Source: Allofournierella massiliensis (GTDB lineage Bacteria; Bacillota; Clostridia; Oscillospirales; Ruminococcaceae). Taken from it: 64,000 nt of DNA. Positions 35,734 through 43,934 of the stretch are shown one piece after another (the first letter of the stretch is position 1; each line of letters starts with the position of its first letter). The position numbers and the translations under genes were made by a program. The DNA is taken from assembly GCF_004345265.1 (NCBI RefSeq), contig NZ_SLUM01000008.1, positions 1 to 64,000 of the forward strand. The letters are read 5' to 3'. A model generated the notes under the pieces. The model made no database searches. It was not told the origin of the DNA and saw only the letters and a list, made by a program, of their open reading frames with translations.

Positions 35734-36810
35734 ATGAAACAACGAATTGCCGCGCTGCTCTGTGCCTGCGGCCTGCTGCTGACCGGCTGCGGGGCACAGC
35801 AGGAGCAGCCTGCCCCCACAGCCCAGCCCTCGCCCACGGCCCAGCCCGTGATTCAGGATTATCCCTGGGAGTTTGCCTGGCAGGAGGGGGATATTGAAGC
35901 CCTCAAGACCCCCTGTGAGCGGCAGGGCACGGTGGTGACGGTGGAATACGACACTCCGGCCTATGCGGTGAACGACCTGCTGGGGAAGGACGAAACGCTG
36001 CACAAGCGGCTGCGGGTCTATCTGCCCTACGGCTACGACGAGAGCCGCCAGTACAACGTGCTGTATCTGCTCCACGGCACCAAGTATCCGGGCGACGGGG
36101 AGATGGAGGAGTACTGGCTGGACCAGTGGGGCGAGCAGACCCTGCCAGTGCTGGACAACATGATCGATCAGGGCCTGTGCGAGCCGGTGATCGTGGTCAC
36201 GCCCACCTACTATTCCCGGGTGGAGGGCTGCCCGCTGGGCAGTGAGCAGGTGGAGAAGCTGGCCCGGCGGCTGGATGACCGGTACATCTCCGGCCAGGGC
36301 AAGGGCGACGACCGGGAGCAGAACATCTGGCCCCAGTATTTTGGTCAGGAGCTGCGGAACAACATCATCCCGGCGGTGGAGGGCAAATTCAGCACCTACG
36401 CCGGCGGTGACACCGGCGAGGAAAGCCTGATCGCCTCCCGGGAGCACCGGGCCTTCGCGGGCCTGTCCCGCGGGTCGATGACCGTCTGCCGCTCCGGCCT
36501 GACCCAGAACGCGGACATCATTGCCTGGTTCGGCTCCTATTCCGGGGCATGGCAGGAGTTCGATGCCATGAAGGAGGCGCTGGAGGGGGAGTTTGCCGCG
36601 TATCCCATCCGCTTCTGGTATAACGGCAACGGCGTGGGAGACTTTGCGCTGCCCAACCACGAGGAATTCCGGGACCTGACGCTGGAGCAGATGGGCGACC
36701 GCTTTGTGGACGGGGAGAACTACGCCTTTGTGACCCTCACCGACGGCGCCCACCGGTACGAGAGCTGGATTGCGGATCTGTATAACTCGCTGCTGGTCTT
36801 TTTCCGGTGA
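35734..36810 (+). CDS. Lipoprotein alpha/beta esterase (CE1/feruloyl-esterase-like)
   Basis: 358 residues. An N-terminal signal peptide with lipobox (LLLTGCG) shows it is a cell-surface lipoprotein, followed by a Pro/Gln-rich linker. The hydrolase domain has the oxyanion motif YLLHGTK, the nucleophile in AGLSRGSM (GxSxG) and a probable His in TDGAHRYESW. The arrangement resembles family CE1 esterases linked to xylan side-chain removal, but the substrate is not fixed by sequence. ATG 35734 is behind AAGGAGG. Confidence 0.82.
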   Translation: MKQRIAALLCACGLLLTGCGAQQEQPAPTAQPSPTAQPVIQDYPWEFAWQEGDIEALKTPCERQGTVVTVEYDTPAYAVNDLLGKDETLHKRLRVYLPYGYDESRQYNVLYLLHGTKYPGDGEMEEYWLDQWGEQTLPVLDNMIDQGLCEPVIVVTPTYYSRVEGCPLGSEQVEKLARRLDDRYISGQGKGDDREQNIWPQYFGQELRNNIIPAVEGKFSTYAGGDTGEESLIASREHRAFAGLSRGSMTVCRSGLTQNADIIAWFGSYSGAWQEFDAMKEALEGEFAAYPIRFWYNGNGVGDFALPNHEEFRDLTLEQMGDRFVDGENYAFVTLTDGAHRYESWIADLYNSLLVFFR

Positions 36811-36823
36811 GGGGAGAATCTGT

Positions 36824-36834
36824 GGTATAATACA
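36824..36834 (+). promoter_or_regulatory. Extended -10 promoter for the adenosine deaminase gene
   Basis: TGTGGTATAAT just after the esterase stop, about 60 bases before the start of the next gene. Confidence 0.5.
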
Positions 36835-36892
36835 GAAAAACGGGCCCTGCCACACCGGCGAAAAGGAGCCCTTCGGAAAGGACGGGAGAGCC

Positions 36893-37888
36893 ATGTATCC
36901 GGGACGGGTGGAGCTGCATCTTCACATGGACGGTGCGCTGACCGAGGCCTTCGCGCGGGAGTGCCTGAAACAGCAGGGAATCAAAGAGCCGGAGGATCTG
37001 GCCGCGGCGCTGGCCGCCCAGCCGCTGTGCGAAAATCTGGTGGATTATTTAAAATGCTTCGACATTCCGCTGCGCATTCTGCAATACGCCGAAACGCTGG
37101 AGCGCTGCGCCTTTGATCTGGTCTGCCGGCTGGCCGGGCAGGGCTATGTGTACGCCGAGCTGCGGTTTGCCCCCGCCAGCCACTGCGCAAAAAGCCTGAC
37201 CCAGCAGCAGGCGGTGGAAGCGGTGCTGCGGGGAATCCGGGCCGCAAGGGTTCAGTACCCGGAAATCGGCATCGGGCTGCTGCTCTGCTTTATGGTGGGC
37301 GGTGACGCCGACCACGAGGCTACCCTGAACGCCGCCCGGCAGTATCTGGGGCAGGGCGTTGTGGGCGTGGACATGGCCGGGGCCGAGGGCATGGTGCCCA
37401 TGGAGCATTACCGGCCCCTGTTTGCCCGGGCAAAGGCGGAGGGCATCCCCTTCACCATCCACGCCGGAGAGTGCGGCAGCTGGGAGAACATCCTCACCGC
37501 CCTTTCCTTCGGGGCAAGGCGCATCGGCCACAGCACCGCGGCCATCCGCTCGCCGCAGTGCATGGAACGGCTGCGGGAGAGCGGCGCGGCGCTGGAATGC
37601 TGCTTCACCAGCAATTTGCAGACCCGGGCGGTGGCCACCCCGGCGGAGCATCCCATCCGGGCATTCCAGCAGGCGGGGCTGCGGGTGACCGTGAACACCG
37701 ACAACCCCACCGTCTCGGCCACCACGCTGGCCAACGAACACCGGGTGCTGGCGGATCAGTTCGGCTTTTCCGACGAGGAGTTTTACCGGATGGACCGCAC
37801 TGCGCTGGAAGCCGCCTTTGTGGGCGAGGGGGAGAGGAAGGCCCTGCTGGCCCGGCTGGAAACACTGTGGGCTGAGGGGCAGAGCTGA
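36893..37888 (+). CDS. add: Adenosine deaminase family protein
   Basis: 331 residues, typical of the metal-dependent adenosine/adenine deaminase family. It has the zinc-binding HLHMDGA, catalytic Glu in IHAGECG, IGHSTAA, and the C-terminal metal-binding NTDNP (NTDDP is usual). The reaction is adenosine to inosine, or a related nucleoside or base. ATG at 36893 (GGACGGGAG upstream). Its stop is followed by a bidirectional terminator shared with the CorA gene. Confidence 0.87.
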   Translation: MYPGRVELHLHMDGALTEAFARECLKQQGIKEPEDLAAALAAQPLCENLVDYLKCFDIPLRILQYAETLERCAFDLVCRLAGQGYVYAELRFAPASHCAKSLTQQQAVEAVLRGIRAARVQYPEIGIGLLLCFMVGGDADHEATLNAARQYLGQGVVGVDMAGAEGMVPMEHYRPLFARAKAEGIPFTIHAGECGSWENILTALSFGARRIGHSTAAIRSPQCMERLRESGAALECCFTSNLQTRAVATPAEHPIRAFQQAGLRVTVNTDNPTVSATTLANEHRVLADQFGFSDEEFYRMDRTALEAAFVGEGERKALLARLETLWAEGQS

Positions 37889-37898
37889 GAAAAGAAAA

Positions 37899-37934
37899 AA
37901 AGGGGTGCGGGTCACAAGCGACCCGCACCCCTTT
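37899..37934. terminator. Bidirectional terminator between add and corA
   Basis: A perfect 14-bp stem (37899-37912 with 37921-37934), A-rich on the left and T-rich on the right, between convergent genes. Confidence 0.92.
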
Positions 37935-37956
37935 GTGCGTTTTGAAAACGATGCCG

Positions 37957-38868
37957 TTACCAGAAATTTTTCCGGCGGAAGTACCAGATGCTGCCCAGCA
38001 GAATTCCGGCGCTGACCAGAATCACCGCCGGATAGCCGTAGGCCCATTGCAGCTCCGGCATGTGGGCGAAGTTCATGCCGTACCAGCCGGCAATCAGCGA
38101 AAGGGGCAGGCAGAGGGTGGTCACCACCGTGAGCACCTTCATGATCCGGTTCTGCCCGATGTCGATCTGGGCCTGGTATTCGCTGGCGATCTGGCTTGCG
38201 TATTCCCGCAGCATCTGGCTTTCCGCCCGCAGGCTCTCCACCCGGCGGCCGAAGTGGCCCATGCGCTGGGCGCTTTCCGGCCCCAGAAGATCCCCGGCGT
38301 TTTCCAAGAGGGTGTCCGCCAGATCGTTCAGCTGAGCGTAGAACCGGTTGCACCGGTTCAGCTCCTTGCGCAGCGCGCTCATCCGGTGGATGAATCGGTC
38401 GGTGCGGCCGGCCAGAATTTCCTGCTCCAGCTGAGCGGCCCGTTCCTCCAGCTGCTGGATGTAGGGCAGGCCGTCCTGAATCAGGGCGGTGAGCAGATCC
38501 ACCAGAAAATCCCCCGCGCCGCCCTGATCGTGGGGGCGCATGGCCAGCACCTGCGCCAGCAGGGCTGCGCCGGTTTCCTGCGGGGCAACAAGCAGCACGT
38601 TGGAGCCCTGCCACACAAAGGCAAGGCTTTTGGCCGGCTGTTTGGCCCGGGCGGGAATGTGCAGTGCGCCCAGAATGCGCCCGGCGTCAAATTCCACCCG
38701 GCAGTAGTGCAGCTGATCCGGCCGGGCCAGATGGGCAGGGGGCTTCAGTGCGTCGGGTATGGCTTCGGCGGCGGCTTCGTCCGGCGTGAGCACCGCCAGC
38801 ACCCGGTCCCACGCGGCGGGCGGCGCGGGCAGAAGGGTCAGCGGGGCGGACAGTTGATAATAAGGCAT
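37957..38868 (-). CDS. corA: CorA-family Mg2+ transporter
   Basis: 303 residues. A long alpha-helical cytoplasmic part is followed by two C-terminal membrane segments with the invariant YGMNF and the loop motif MPELQW, and a basic end (RRKNFW). It is the inner-membrane channel for Mg2+ (also Co2+ or Ni2+). The length fits the shorter CorA branch. The ATG at 38868 has an AGGCGCTGTG-type upstream sequence with AAAGGAGG. Confidence 0.9.
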   Translation of the reverse strand: MPYYQLSAPLTLLPAPPAAWDRVLAVLTPDEAAAEAIPDALKPPAHLARPDQLHYCRVEFDAGRILGALHIPARAKQPAKSLAFVWQGSNVLLVAPQETGAALLAQVLAMRPHDQGGAGDFLVDLLTALIQDGLPYIQQLEERAAQLEQEILAGRTDRFIHRMSALRKELNRCNRFYAQLNDLADTLLENAGDLLGPESAQRMGHFGRRVESLRAESQMLREYASQIASEYQAQIDIGQNRIMKVLTVVTTLCLPLSLIAGWYGMNFAHMPELQWAYGYPAVILVSAGILLGSIWYFRRKNFW

Positions 38869-39017
38869 AACACAGCGCCTCCTTTGCCGCCTATTATAGC
38901 ACAGCGCGCCCGGCAGGGCAAAGAGCGGCGTTGACAGCGGCCCGCCCGGTGATTATCATGGAGATAATGATCCAATGGCGGCAAACGCACCGCCGCACAG
39001 GCAAGGAGGAAAAAACC

Positions 39018-40097
39018 ATGGAAGAGGTTTGGAAGGCCCGCCGGGAGCGGGTGCTGGGCGCGATGGAAGCCCAGGGACTGGAGCAGATGATTGTGAGTGA
39101 CCCCAAGAGCGTCTGGTATCTGACCGGGGTGGACGTGGAGCCCTTTGAGCGGCTGTTCGCGCTGTATCTGCGCAAGGAGGGCAGCGTGCTGTTTTTGAAC
39201 CGGCTGTTCCATGTGCCGAATCCCCCCTGCGAGGCGGTGTGGATGACCGACACCGACGACGGCGTGGGCATGATCGCCGCCCGGGTGGACAAAACAAAGC
39301 CCCTGGGCATTGACAAGGAATGGCCCGCCCGGTTCCTGCTGCCCCTGATGGCCGCCTGCCCGGGCATGGAGTGCCGCCTTGCCTCGGACTGCGTGGACGA
39401 CGCCCGCGCCCGCAAGGACGAGGCCGAGCGGGAGCTGATGCGGATGAACTCCCGCCTGAACGACGAGGTGATGCGCCGCACCGTGGCCTTTTTGAAGGAG
39501 GGCATGACCGAAAAGGAGGGCGAAGCCTTCGTTCTGGCCCAGTATAAGGAGCTGGGCTGTGAGGACGTGTCCTTTGCACCCATCGTCTCCTTCGGGGCCA
39601 ACGCGGCGGACCCCCACCACATGCCGGACGACACCCGCCTGAAGGCCGGGGACTGCATTGTGATCGACATCGGCGGCCGCAAGCAGCGCTACTGCTCGGA
39701 CATGACCCGCACTTACTTCTGCAAGCAGGCGGACCCGAAGTATGCCGCCATCCATGATCTGGTGCGCCGGGCAAACGAAGCCGCCGAGGCGCTGGTGAAG
39801 CCGGGCGTAAAGCTGAGCGAGCTGGACGCCGCCGCCCGCAACCTGATCGCCGCCGAAGGCTACGGCGAATACTTCACCCACCGGCTGGGCCATTTCATCG
39901 GCCAGACCGACCACGAGCAGGGCGACGTGAGCAGCGCAAGCCCGCTGGTGGCCGAGGAGGGGATGATCTTCTCCATCGAGCCGGGCGTCTACCTGCCGGG
40001 CGAATTCGGCGTGCGGGTGGAGGATCTGGTGCTGGTGACCGCCGACGGCTGCGAGGTGCTCAACCAGGTGGACAAGCACTGGAGCCTGATCGGCTGA
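39018..40097 (+). CDS. pepP: M24-family Xaa-Pro aminopeptidase
   Basis: 359 residues. An N-terminal creatinase-like domain (about 1-125) is followed by the pita-bread metallopeptidase domain. Metal ligands: Asp in VIDIGG and SDMTRTYF, His in HRLGHFIG, Glu in FSIEPGVY and VRVEDLVLV. It would remove N-terminal residues before Pro from peptides in the cytoplasm. ATG 39018 behind AAGGAGG. It ends at a terminator that overlaps the next promoter. Confidence 0.92.
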   Translation: MEEVWKARRERVLGAMEAQGLEQMIVSDPKSVWYLTGVDVEPFERLFALYLRKEGSVLFLNRLFHVPNPPCEAVWMTDTDDGVGMIAARVDKTKPLGIDKEWPARFLLPLMAACPGMECRLASDCVDDARARKDEAERELMRMNSRLNDEVMRRTVAFLKEGMTEKEGEAFVLAQYKELGCEDVSFAPIVSFGANAADPHHMPDDTRLKAGDCIVIDIGGRKQRYCSDMTRTYFCKQADPKYAAIHDLVRRANEAAEALVKPGVKLSELDAAARNLIAAEGYGEYFTHRLGHFIGQTDHEQGDVSSASPLVAEEGMIFSIEPGVYLPGEFGVRVEDLVLVTADGCEVLNQVDKHWSLIG

Positions 40098-40121
40098 CCC
40101 TGAACCGGAACGGAACGCGAA

Positions 40122-40170
40122 AAAATCCCGGCGGCGCGCAAATTTCAAATTGACGCGCCGCCGGGATTTT
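40122..40170 (+). terminator. Strong terminator overlapping the tRNA-Ser region promoter
   Basis: A perfect 17-bp stem (40122-40138 with 40154-40170). The -35 element of the following promoter is in its loop and right arm. Confidence 0.92.
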
Positions 40171-40178
40171 GCTATAAT
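40150..40178 (+). promoter_or_regulatory. Promoter of the tRNA-Ser region
   Basis: TTGACG (40150-40155) and TATAAT (40173-40178) with a 17-base spacer, a near-consensus promoter that starts transcription just before the broken tRNA-Ser 5' half. Confidence 0.8.
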
Positions 40179-40198
40179 AGACGATGCAAATCCAATCT

Positions 40199-40240
40199 GG
40201 AGAGTTGTCCGAGTGGTCGAAGGTGCGAAACTCGAAATCA
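40199..40240 (+). pseudogene. Broken tRNA-Ser 5' half
   Basis: The 42 bases read as the 5' part of a class II tRNA-Ser: acceptor strand GGAGAGT, D arm CCGAGTGGTCGAAGG, then an anticodon loop CTCGAAA. From there the expected pairing of the anticodon stem fails and no variable arm, T arm or CCA follows. It is positioned right after a strong promoter, so it was probably a functional gene cut at its anticodon loop. Confidence 0.6.
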
Positions 40241-40640
40241 TGTTTTCACTTTGGAAGTCCGAACTGCCGAAAAGCCAGTAACCATGCGGGTTTGCGGGCA
40301 AGTTCAAATCGTGAATTGGGGTCTGTTCTATCCTGTTGTTCTTCCCGATTTCCACGGCTTGAATTTTGCGGGAAAATGGCTATAATGAGAGCAGCCATCT
40401 GACGGCCACTTTGAGAGGTGTGTTTTGGGGTTCCGTAGTTACCGCTATCGTCCCTGATTTACCGTCATCATCCAAGTTGGTGTAATGATTCGAAATCAGG
40501 TTTCCTATGCGGAGTGCCAAACGGCTGAAACCCTTGGAACCATGCGGGTTCCAGCCGAGTTCAAATTGAATAATGTTGCTTGTTCTATCCTGTTGTTCTT
40601 CCCGATTTCCACCGGCTGAATTGGTCGGCGGGGCGGGATC
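40233..40640 (+). repeat. Imperfect tandem repeat of about 257 bases
   Basis: Copies begin at about 40233 and 40491, both starting CGAAATCA, and share ACCATGCGGGTT and a 32-bp perfect block (40324-40355 and 40581-40612). A promoter-like TTGAAT-16-TATAAT (40359-40386) is at the end of the first copy. No protein is supported in this 560-base gap; the short minus-strand frames here are not genes. Confidence 0.7.
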
Positions 40641-40659
40641 AGGGATATGACATAAATTT

Positions 40660-40753
40660 GGAGATGTACCCAAGCGGTTGAAGGGTCCGCACTCGAAATG
40701 CGGTAGGTCGGCTCAAAACCGGCGCGAGAGTTCGAATCTCTCCATCTCCGCCA
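40660..40753 (+). tRNA. tRNA-Ser (anticodon CGA)
   Basis: Full class II tRNA: acceptor GGAGATG with CATCTCC, D arm, anticodon stem CCGCA/TGCGG with loop CTCGAAA (CGA at 40694-40696), long variable arm, T arm GAGAG TTCGAAT CTCTC, discriminator G and encoded CCA. The integrase of the adjacent element lies just beyond its 3' end, so this tRNA is the attachment target. Confidence 0.95.
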
Positions 40754-40755
40754 TG

Positions 40756-40790
40756 AGGTCTGCCAGCGAAAAGCTGGTAGACCTCTTTCC
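40756..40790 (+). terminator. Terminator after tRNA-Ser
   Basis: GAGGTCTGCCAGC pairs with GCTGGTAGACCTC around GAAAA, followed by a T-rich run. Confidence 0.85.
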
Positions 40791-40793
40791 TTT

Positions 40794-42080
40794 TTATGGA
40801 GAAACCGCCGATAGGTTTTGTAGCATGGGCGCCACAATGTCCTGCTCAATGGCTGCGGCGGATTGTTTTTTCGTGGCATATTGCAGATGCCCGTAAATAT
40901 CCACCGTTGTTGAGATCTCACTGTGTCCCAGCCACTCCTTTACCTGTTCCATCGGAACACCGTTGGCCAGCAAAAGCGAGGCACAGGTATGGCGAAGATC
41001 GTGGAACCGAATGTGCCGTAAATTGTTCTTGGCAAGCAACTTTCCAAAGGTCGAGGACACATAGTTGGGTTTAATAAGATTGCCGATCACATCGACACAG
41101 ACATATCCCAGATATTCTTTGTTGTAGGAGCGCCCGCACAGCTTGCGATTTTCTTCCTGCTGTTTCTTGGTCTCCAACAACCGCTCTTTCAAAAAAGGAA
41201 TCAATGGATAAGTCCGTAGACTGGATTTGTTTTTTGCCTTGTCCTTCCTGATCGTGACCCGTTCTCCCTTTACATTGCAAGTTGTTACCGTATGCCGAAT
41301 GGAGAAGCAGTTATGGTTGAAATCAAAGGCACTCCATTTCAGACCGATAACCTCACTGCGGCGCAGGCCGTAAAAAGCAGTCAGAAGAACTACCAGTTCG
41401 ATCTTATGCCCCTTGATGACTTCAAACAGATTCAGGACTTCCGAATCCAGGTAGTAGTCACCCTTGAAGGGTTCAGGCTTGGAAATGATAATCCGGTCAG
41501 CCGGATTGCTTGGGATCAGATTTTTGTCAACCGCATAATTCAACGCCCCATGAATCAGAGCGTGGTAATGTTTAACGGTGGTCGGCTTGACCCGTTCCAA
41601 TTCTTTCTCGTAAAAAGCGAGAATATCTTGTTTGGTAAGGTCACAAAGGGCGACAGGATGCTCTCGGAAATACGGGGCGATGGGGCTGTTGAGCTGCTGT
41701 TCGTATCCCGAATAGGTCGAGAGTTCGATTGGCTTGCTGTCCATCACCCGTCCGGTAGCAGACTTATACTTGTACTCAAGCCACTGATACAGGAAATCCA
41801 CAAAAGAAATCTTTGCGGATGACGGGTCAGACGGAGAAGCCGACTGCTGTGAGGCCATAGCCTCCTGAAGCAGCTTTTCCGTCCATTCCTTTCGGATGGT
41901 GGGAAGCATATTGTTTGCCCAGGTCTTGTTGCCCTTGGCTTTCTTGTGGGTGGGAATCCATTTGGGCTTTCTCTTGCCGTTCTCATCGGTAAGGTTCAGA
42001 ACCCAATAGAGATAACCTTTTTTCTCGGCCACATGGCCGGAGATTAGTTTGCTGTTTCCTTGCAGGTGTACCGCTGGCAT
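40794..42080 (-). CDS. Tyrosine integrase of the conjugative element
   Basis: 428 residues. An N-terminal arm-type DNA-binding domain (about 1-60), a core-binding domain (about 70-175) and the catalytic domain: YGLRRSEV (first Arg), RFHDLRHTCASLLLA (His and second Arg), GHSEISTTVDIYGHL (Tyr nucleophile). It catalyses integration and excision. The ATG at 42080 has an AGGAGG site 11 bases away; an upstream GTG at 42116 is possible. Its 3' end is toward tRNA-Ser, 41 bases from the tRNA end. Confidence 0.92.
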   Translation of the reverse strand: MPAVHLQGNSKLISGHVAEKKGYLYWVLNLTDENGKRKPKWIPTHKKAKGNKTWANNMLPTIRKEWTEKLLQEAMASQQSASPSDPSSAKISFVDFLYQWLEYKYKSATGRVMDSKPIELSTYSGYEQQLNSPIAPYFREHPVALCDLTKQDILAFYEKELERVKPTTVKHYHALIHGALNYAVDKNLIPSNPADRIIISKPEPFKGDYYLDSEVLNLFEVIKGHKIELVVLLTAFYGLRRSEVIGLKWSAFDFNHNCFSIRHTVTTCNVKGERVTIRKDKAKNKSSLRTYPLIPFLKERLLETKKQQEENRKLCGRSYNKEYLGYVCVDVIGNLIKPNYVSSTFGKLLAKNNLRHIRFHDLRHTCASLLLANGVPMEQVKEWLGHSEISTTVDIYGHLQYATKKQSAAAIEQDIVAPMLQNLSAVSP

Positions 42081-42227
42081 ACTGATCTGTTCCTCCTTTT
42101 GCGGTATTGAGTTCACCTACCAATGACACCTTTATTGTATCATCGGACAGAACAAAACTCCAGGTAAATCCGCGTCAGAATTGTTAACTTTCTGCGTCTA
42201 TCCGGTGAAGATCGACACCATATCCTG

Positions 42228-42470
42228 CTACTCCGCCAAAGTGGAGCAGGTGATTTTCAAATAGCGAAGAATGTGGGCTTTGGGAATACGGTAAGCCCGT
42301 CCAATTTTCAGGTACTCGATTTTTCCATCTTTAAGCAGCTTATACCCGGTTTTTGTGCTGACGCCAAGCGCCTCACACATTTGGCCAATGTCCATCACAT
42401 CCGGGTAGTCTTTTAACATCAATCGGTAGGCATCTCTGGGAGAGAGTAGGCCGCCGTCATTTTCATACAT
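42228..42470 (-). CDS. Excisionase-family HTH protein
   Basis: 80 residues. It has a MerR-like winged HTH of the excisionase family (VMDIGQMCEALGVSTKTGYKLLKDGKIEYLKIGRAYRIPKAHILRYL). Such proteins set the direction of the integrase reaction. It lies between the integrase and the MazF-like gene, and its start overlaps the stop of the latter by eight bases. Confidence 0.85.
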   Translation of the reverse strand: MYENDGGLLSPRDAYRLMLKDYPDVMDIGQMCEALGVSTKTGYKLLKDGKIEYLKIGRAYRIPKAHILRYLKITCSTLAE

Positions 42471-42840
42471 TGTGAGTTCTCCTTTCGTTGGGGTATCCTA
42501 TGCCGATGCTGATTGCTAGGGCTGCATCTACCTCCAGCATTTTTTCTTTGCTGATACGCCCAATGTAACCACGGAGCCGCTTCCGGTCTATTGTCCGCAG
42601 TTGTTCCAACAGAAGCAGAGAGGTAGGCGTAAGCCCCGGCACATTCTCCAGAAGAATATGGGTGGGCAGACTGTTCTTTGCTTTTCTGCTGGTGATGGCT
42701 GCCGCGACAACGGTAGGACTAAAGTGATTTCCTACATCATTTTGGATAACAAGGACAGGACGGATGCCGCCTTGCTCGGAGCCGACCACCGGGTTCAGAT
42801 CTGCATAGAACAGATCACCACGCCGGATAGCCTTTCGCAT
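42463..42840 (-). CDS. PemK/MazF-family endoribonuclease toxin
   Basis: 125 residues. GDLFYADLNPVVGSEQGGIRPVLVIQND is the MazF/PemK signature with the conserved Gly and Arg; HILLENVPGLTPTSLLLLEQLRTIDR follows. It would cleave mRNA. No antitoxin gene is upstream; the overlapping downstream gene is the excisionase-like protein. It might serve as the antitoxin, or the protein might be a domesticated regulator, as is common in conjugative elements. Confidence 0.88.
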   Translation of the reverse strand: MRKAIRRGDLFYADLNPVVGSEQGGIRPVLVIQNDVGNHFSPTVVAAAITSRKAKNSLPTHILLENVPGLTPTSLLLLEQLRTIDRKRLRGYIGRISKEKMLEVDAALAISIGIGYPNERRTHNV

Positions 42841-42950
42841 AAGCTGACCTCCTGAATATTAAGTAAGCCAGAAACAGGGCAGGCCTTATGGCCTGCCCTG
42901 TTTCTGGCGAAATACAATATCCGATTTGTTTTCTTGTTATGTGCTATTTG
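42841..42950. other. Long perfect hairpin upstream of mazF-like gene
   Basis: A 19-bp perfect inverted repeat (42867-42885 with 42890-42908) with a TTAT loop, between the mazF-like start and the non-coding segment. No T run follows on either strand that would make it a clear terminator. Confidence 0.6.
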
Positions 42951-43352
42951 TCCTTGACACCCCGCACATATTGGGAAGTCATCAGCGGCCAGTAGCGAAC
43001 TGGCCCACGGGAATCTCACCCCTCCGAGGATCTCTCCGAGCTGCCCCCATTGCGTGATCCTGCAACCAGATGGTTTCCAAATGTATAGACTTCTCTGATC
43101 TTAAGCAGGGCTGTGGCTGGACAGGAGTACCATTGTACCCCTTGCCGGTCATGGCCGCGCCGGGTGCCACCCGGTTTGTACAGGCTGCCGTTACTCGCTC
43201 GTACAGGACATGATTGAATGCTAGACCAGTTAGTAATCAGGCGGGATCTGCTCATCGTGTCCGTACATCATGGCGCGGCCCCTGAATCGGCTTTTGCTTA
43301 TCGCACTGACAAGGGGGAAGTTACTGATGAATGAGTATGCGGTTGTCAAGGA
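42951..43352. other. Non-coding segment with imperfect terminal inverted repeats
   Basis: About 400 bases, GC-rich against its surroundings. The ends match as inverted repeats: tccttgacaccccgca at 42951 and, reversed, tccttgacaaccgcata ending at 43352. Inside are several hairpins, for example GGCCAGT/ACTGGCC near 42988, CCGGGTG/CACCCGG near 43159, GTAC/GTAC near 43127. No frame has a credible protein. It may be a structured RNA or a small non-autonomous insertion; I could not match it to a known RNA family. Confidence 0.5.
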
Positions 43353-43415
43353 ACAGGTGAAAGGAGAACATTTGTAAGAATGCCTTTCACCTATCGTCCT
43401 AAAACTACAGGGGTG

Positions 43416-43925
43416 TCAACCCTGTGCCGCAAAAAATTTTCTCAATTTTTTCAAGGCTAAGTTTATAGATTTTGCAACAGCTTGATGACTTATCCCTTCC
43501 ATTTGACTGATCTTTCGAGTAGAACAACCATGAAAGGTATGAAGTATAAATCTTCGTTTTTGAACTTGTGTTATCCCTCCCACAGTAAAAAGTTGTTCCA
43601 ATGCTTTCCATGCGAATTTGCGTTCTTCTACTTCAATAATTCGCTCCTCCCACTCTTCATCTAAGGGTTGTGTAGCACAATATATAGTATCTTCGAATCC
43701 GCAGATCGAAACATTTTTGCGAGTCTGAGCGCTTTCTGCTCGATCTTGCTCATAGTAGATTTGATCAGATAACCGCTTCAGTTGTACAAAATCATCGATT
43801 GTTTTATCAGGGTTTTCTTTTAAGTAATCATCTAGTGTAATTTCTATTATCTCGTTATGATAACAGTAAACAATGTTTGGACTATTTTTGTTTATCGCAT
43901 AATCGCTTTTATTATAGTTATACAA
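43416..43925 (-). CDS. Sigma-70-like/ArpU-type HTH protein
   Basis: 169 residues. The C-terminal part has a sigma region 4-type helix-turn-helix (RRFILHTFHGCSTRKISQME, SHQAVAKSINLALKKLRKFF). The N-terminal half is acidic with Tyr-rich stretches and unrecognised. Proteins of this type occur near integration modules of Tn916/Tn1549-like elements and activate element promoters. The start is TTG 43925, eight bases after CGGAGG; that ribosome site is in the 3' arm of a perfect 14-bp hairpin. Confidence 0.75.
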   Translation of the reverse strand: MYNYNKSDYAINKNSPNIVYCYHNEIIEITLDDYLKENPDKTIDDFVQLKRLSDQIYYEQDRAESAQTRKNVSICGFEDTIYCATQPLDEEWEERIIEVEERKFAWKALEQLFTVGGITQVQKRRFILHTFHGCSTRKISQMEGISHQAVAKSINLALKKLRKFFAAQG

Positions 43926-43934
43926 CTCTATTAC

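Noticed and set aside
38838-40355. Minus-strand frame that covers the M24 peptidase and the scar region
   Set aside because: Composed of the antisense of the peptidase and of the tRNA/repeat region; no start site.
43329-43379. A 16-codon frame at the end of the 400-base non-coding segment
   Set aside because: Too short, no good ribosome site, and it overlaps the inverted end.
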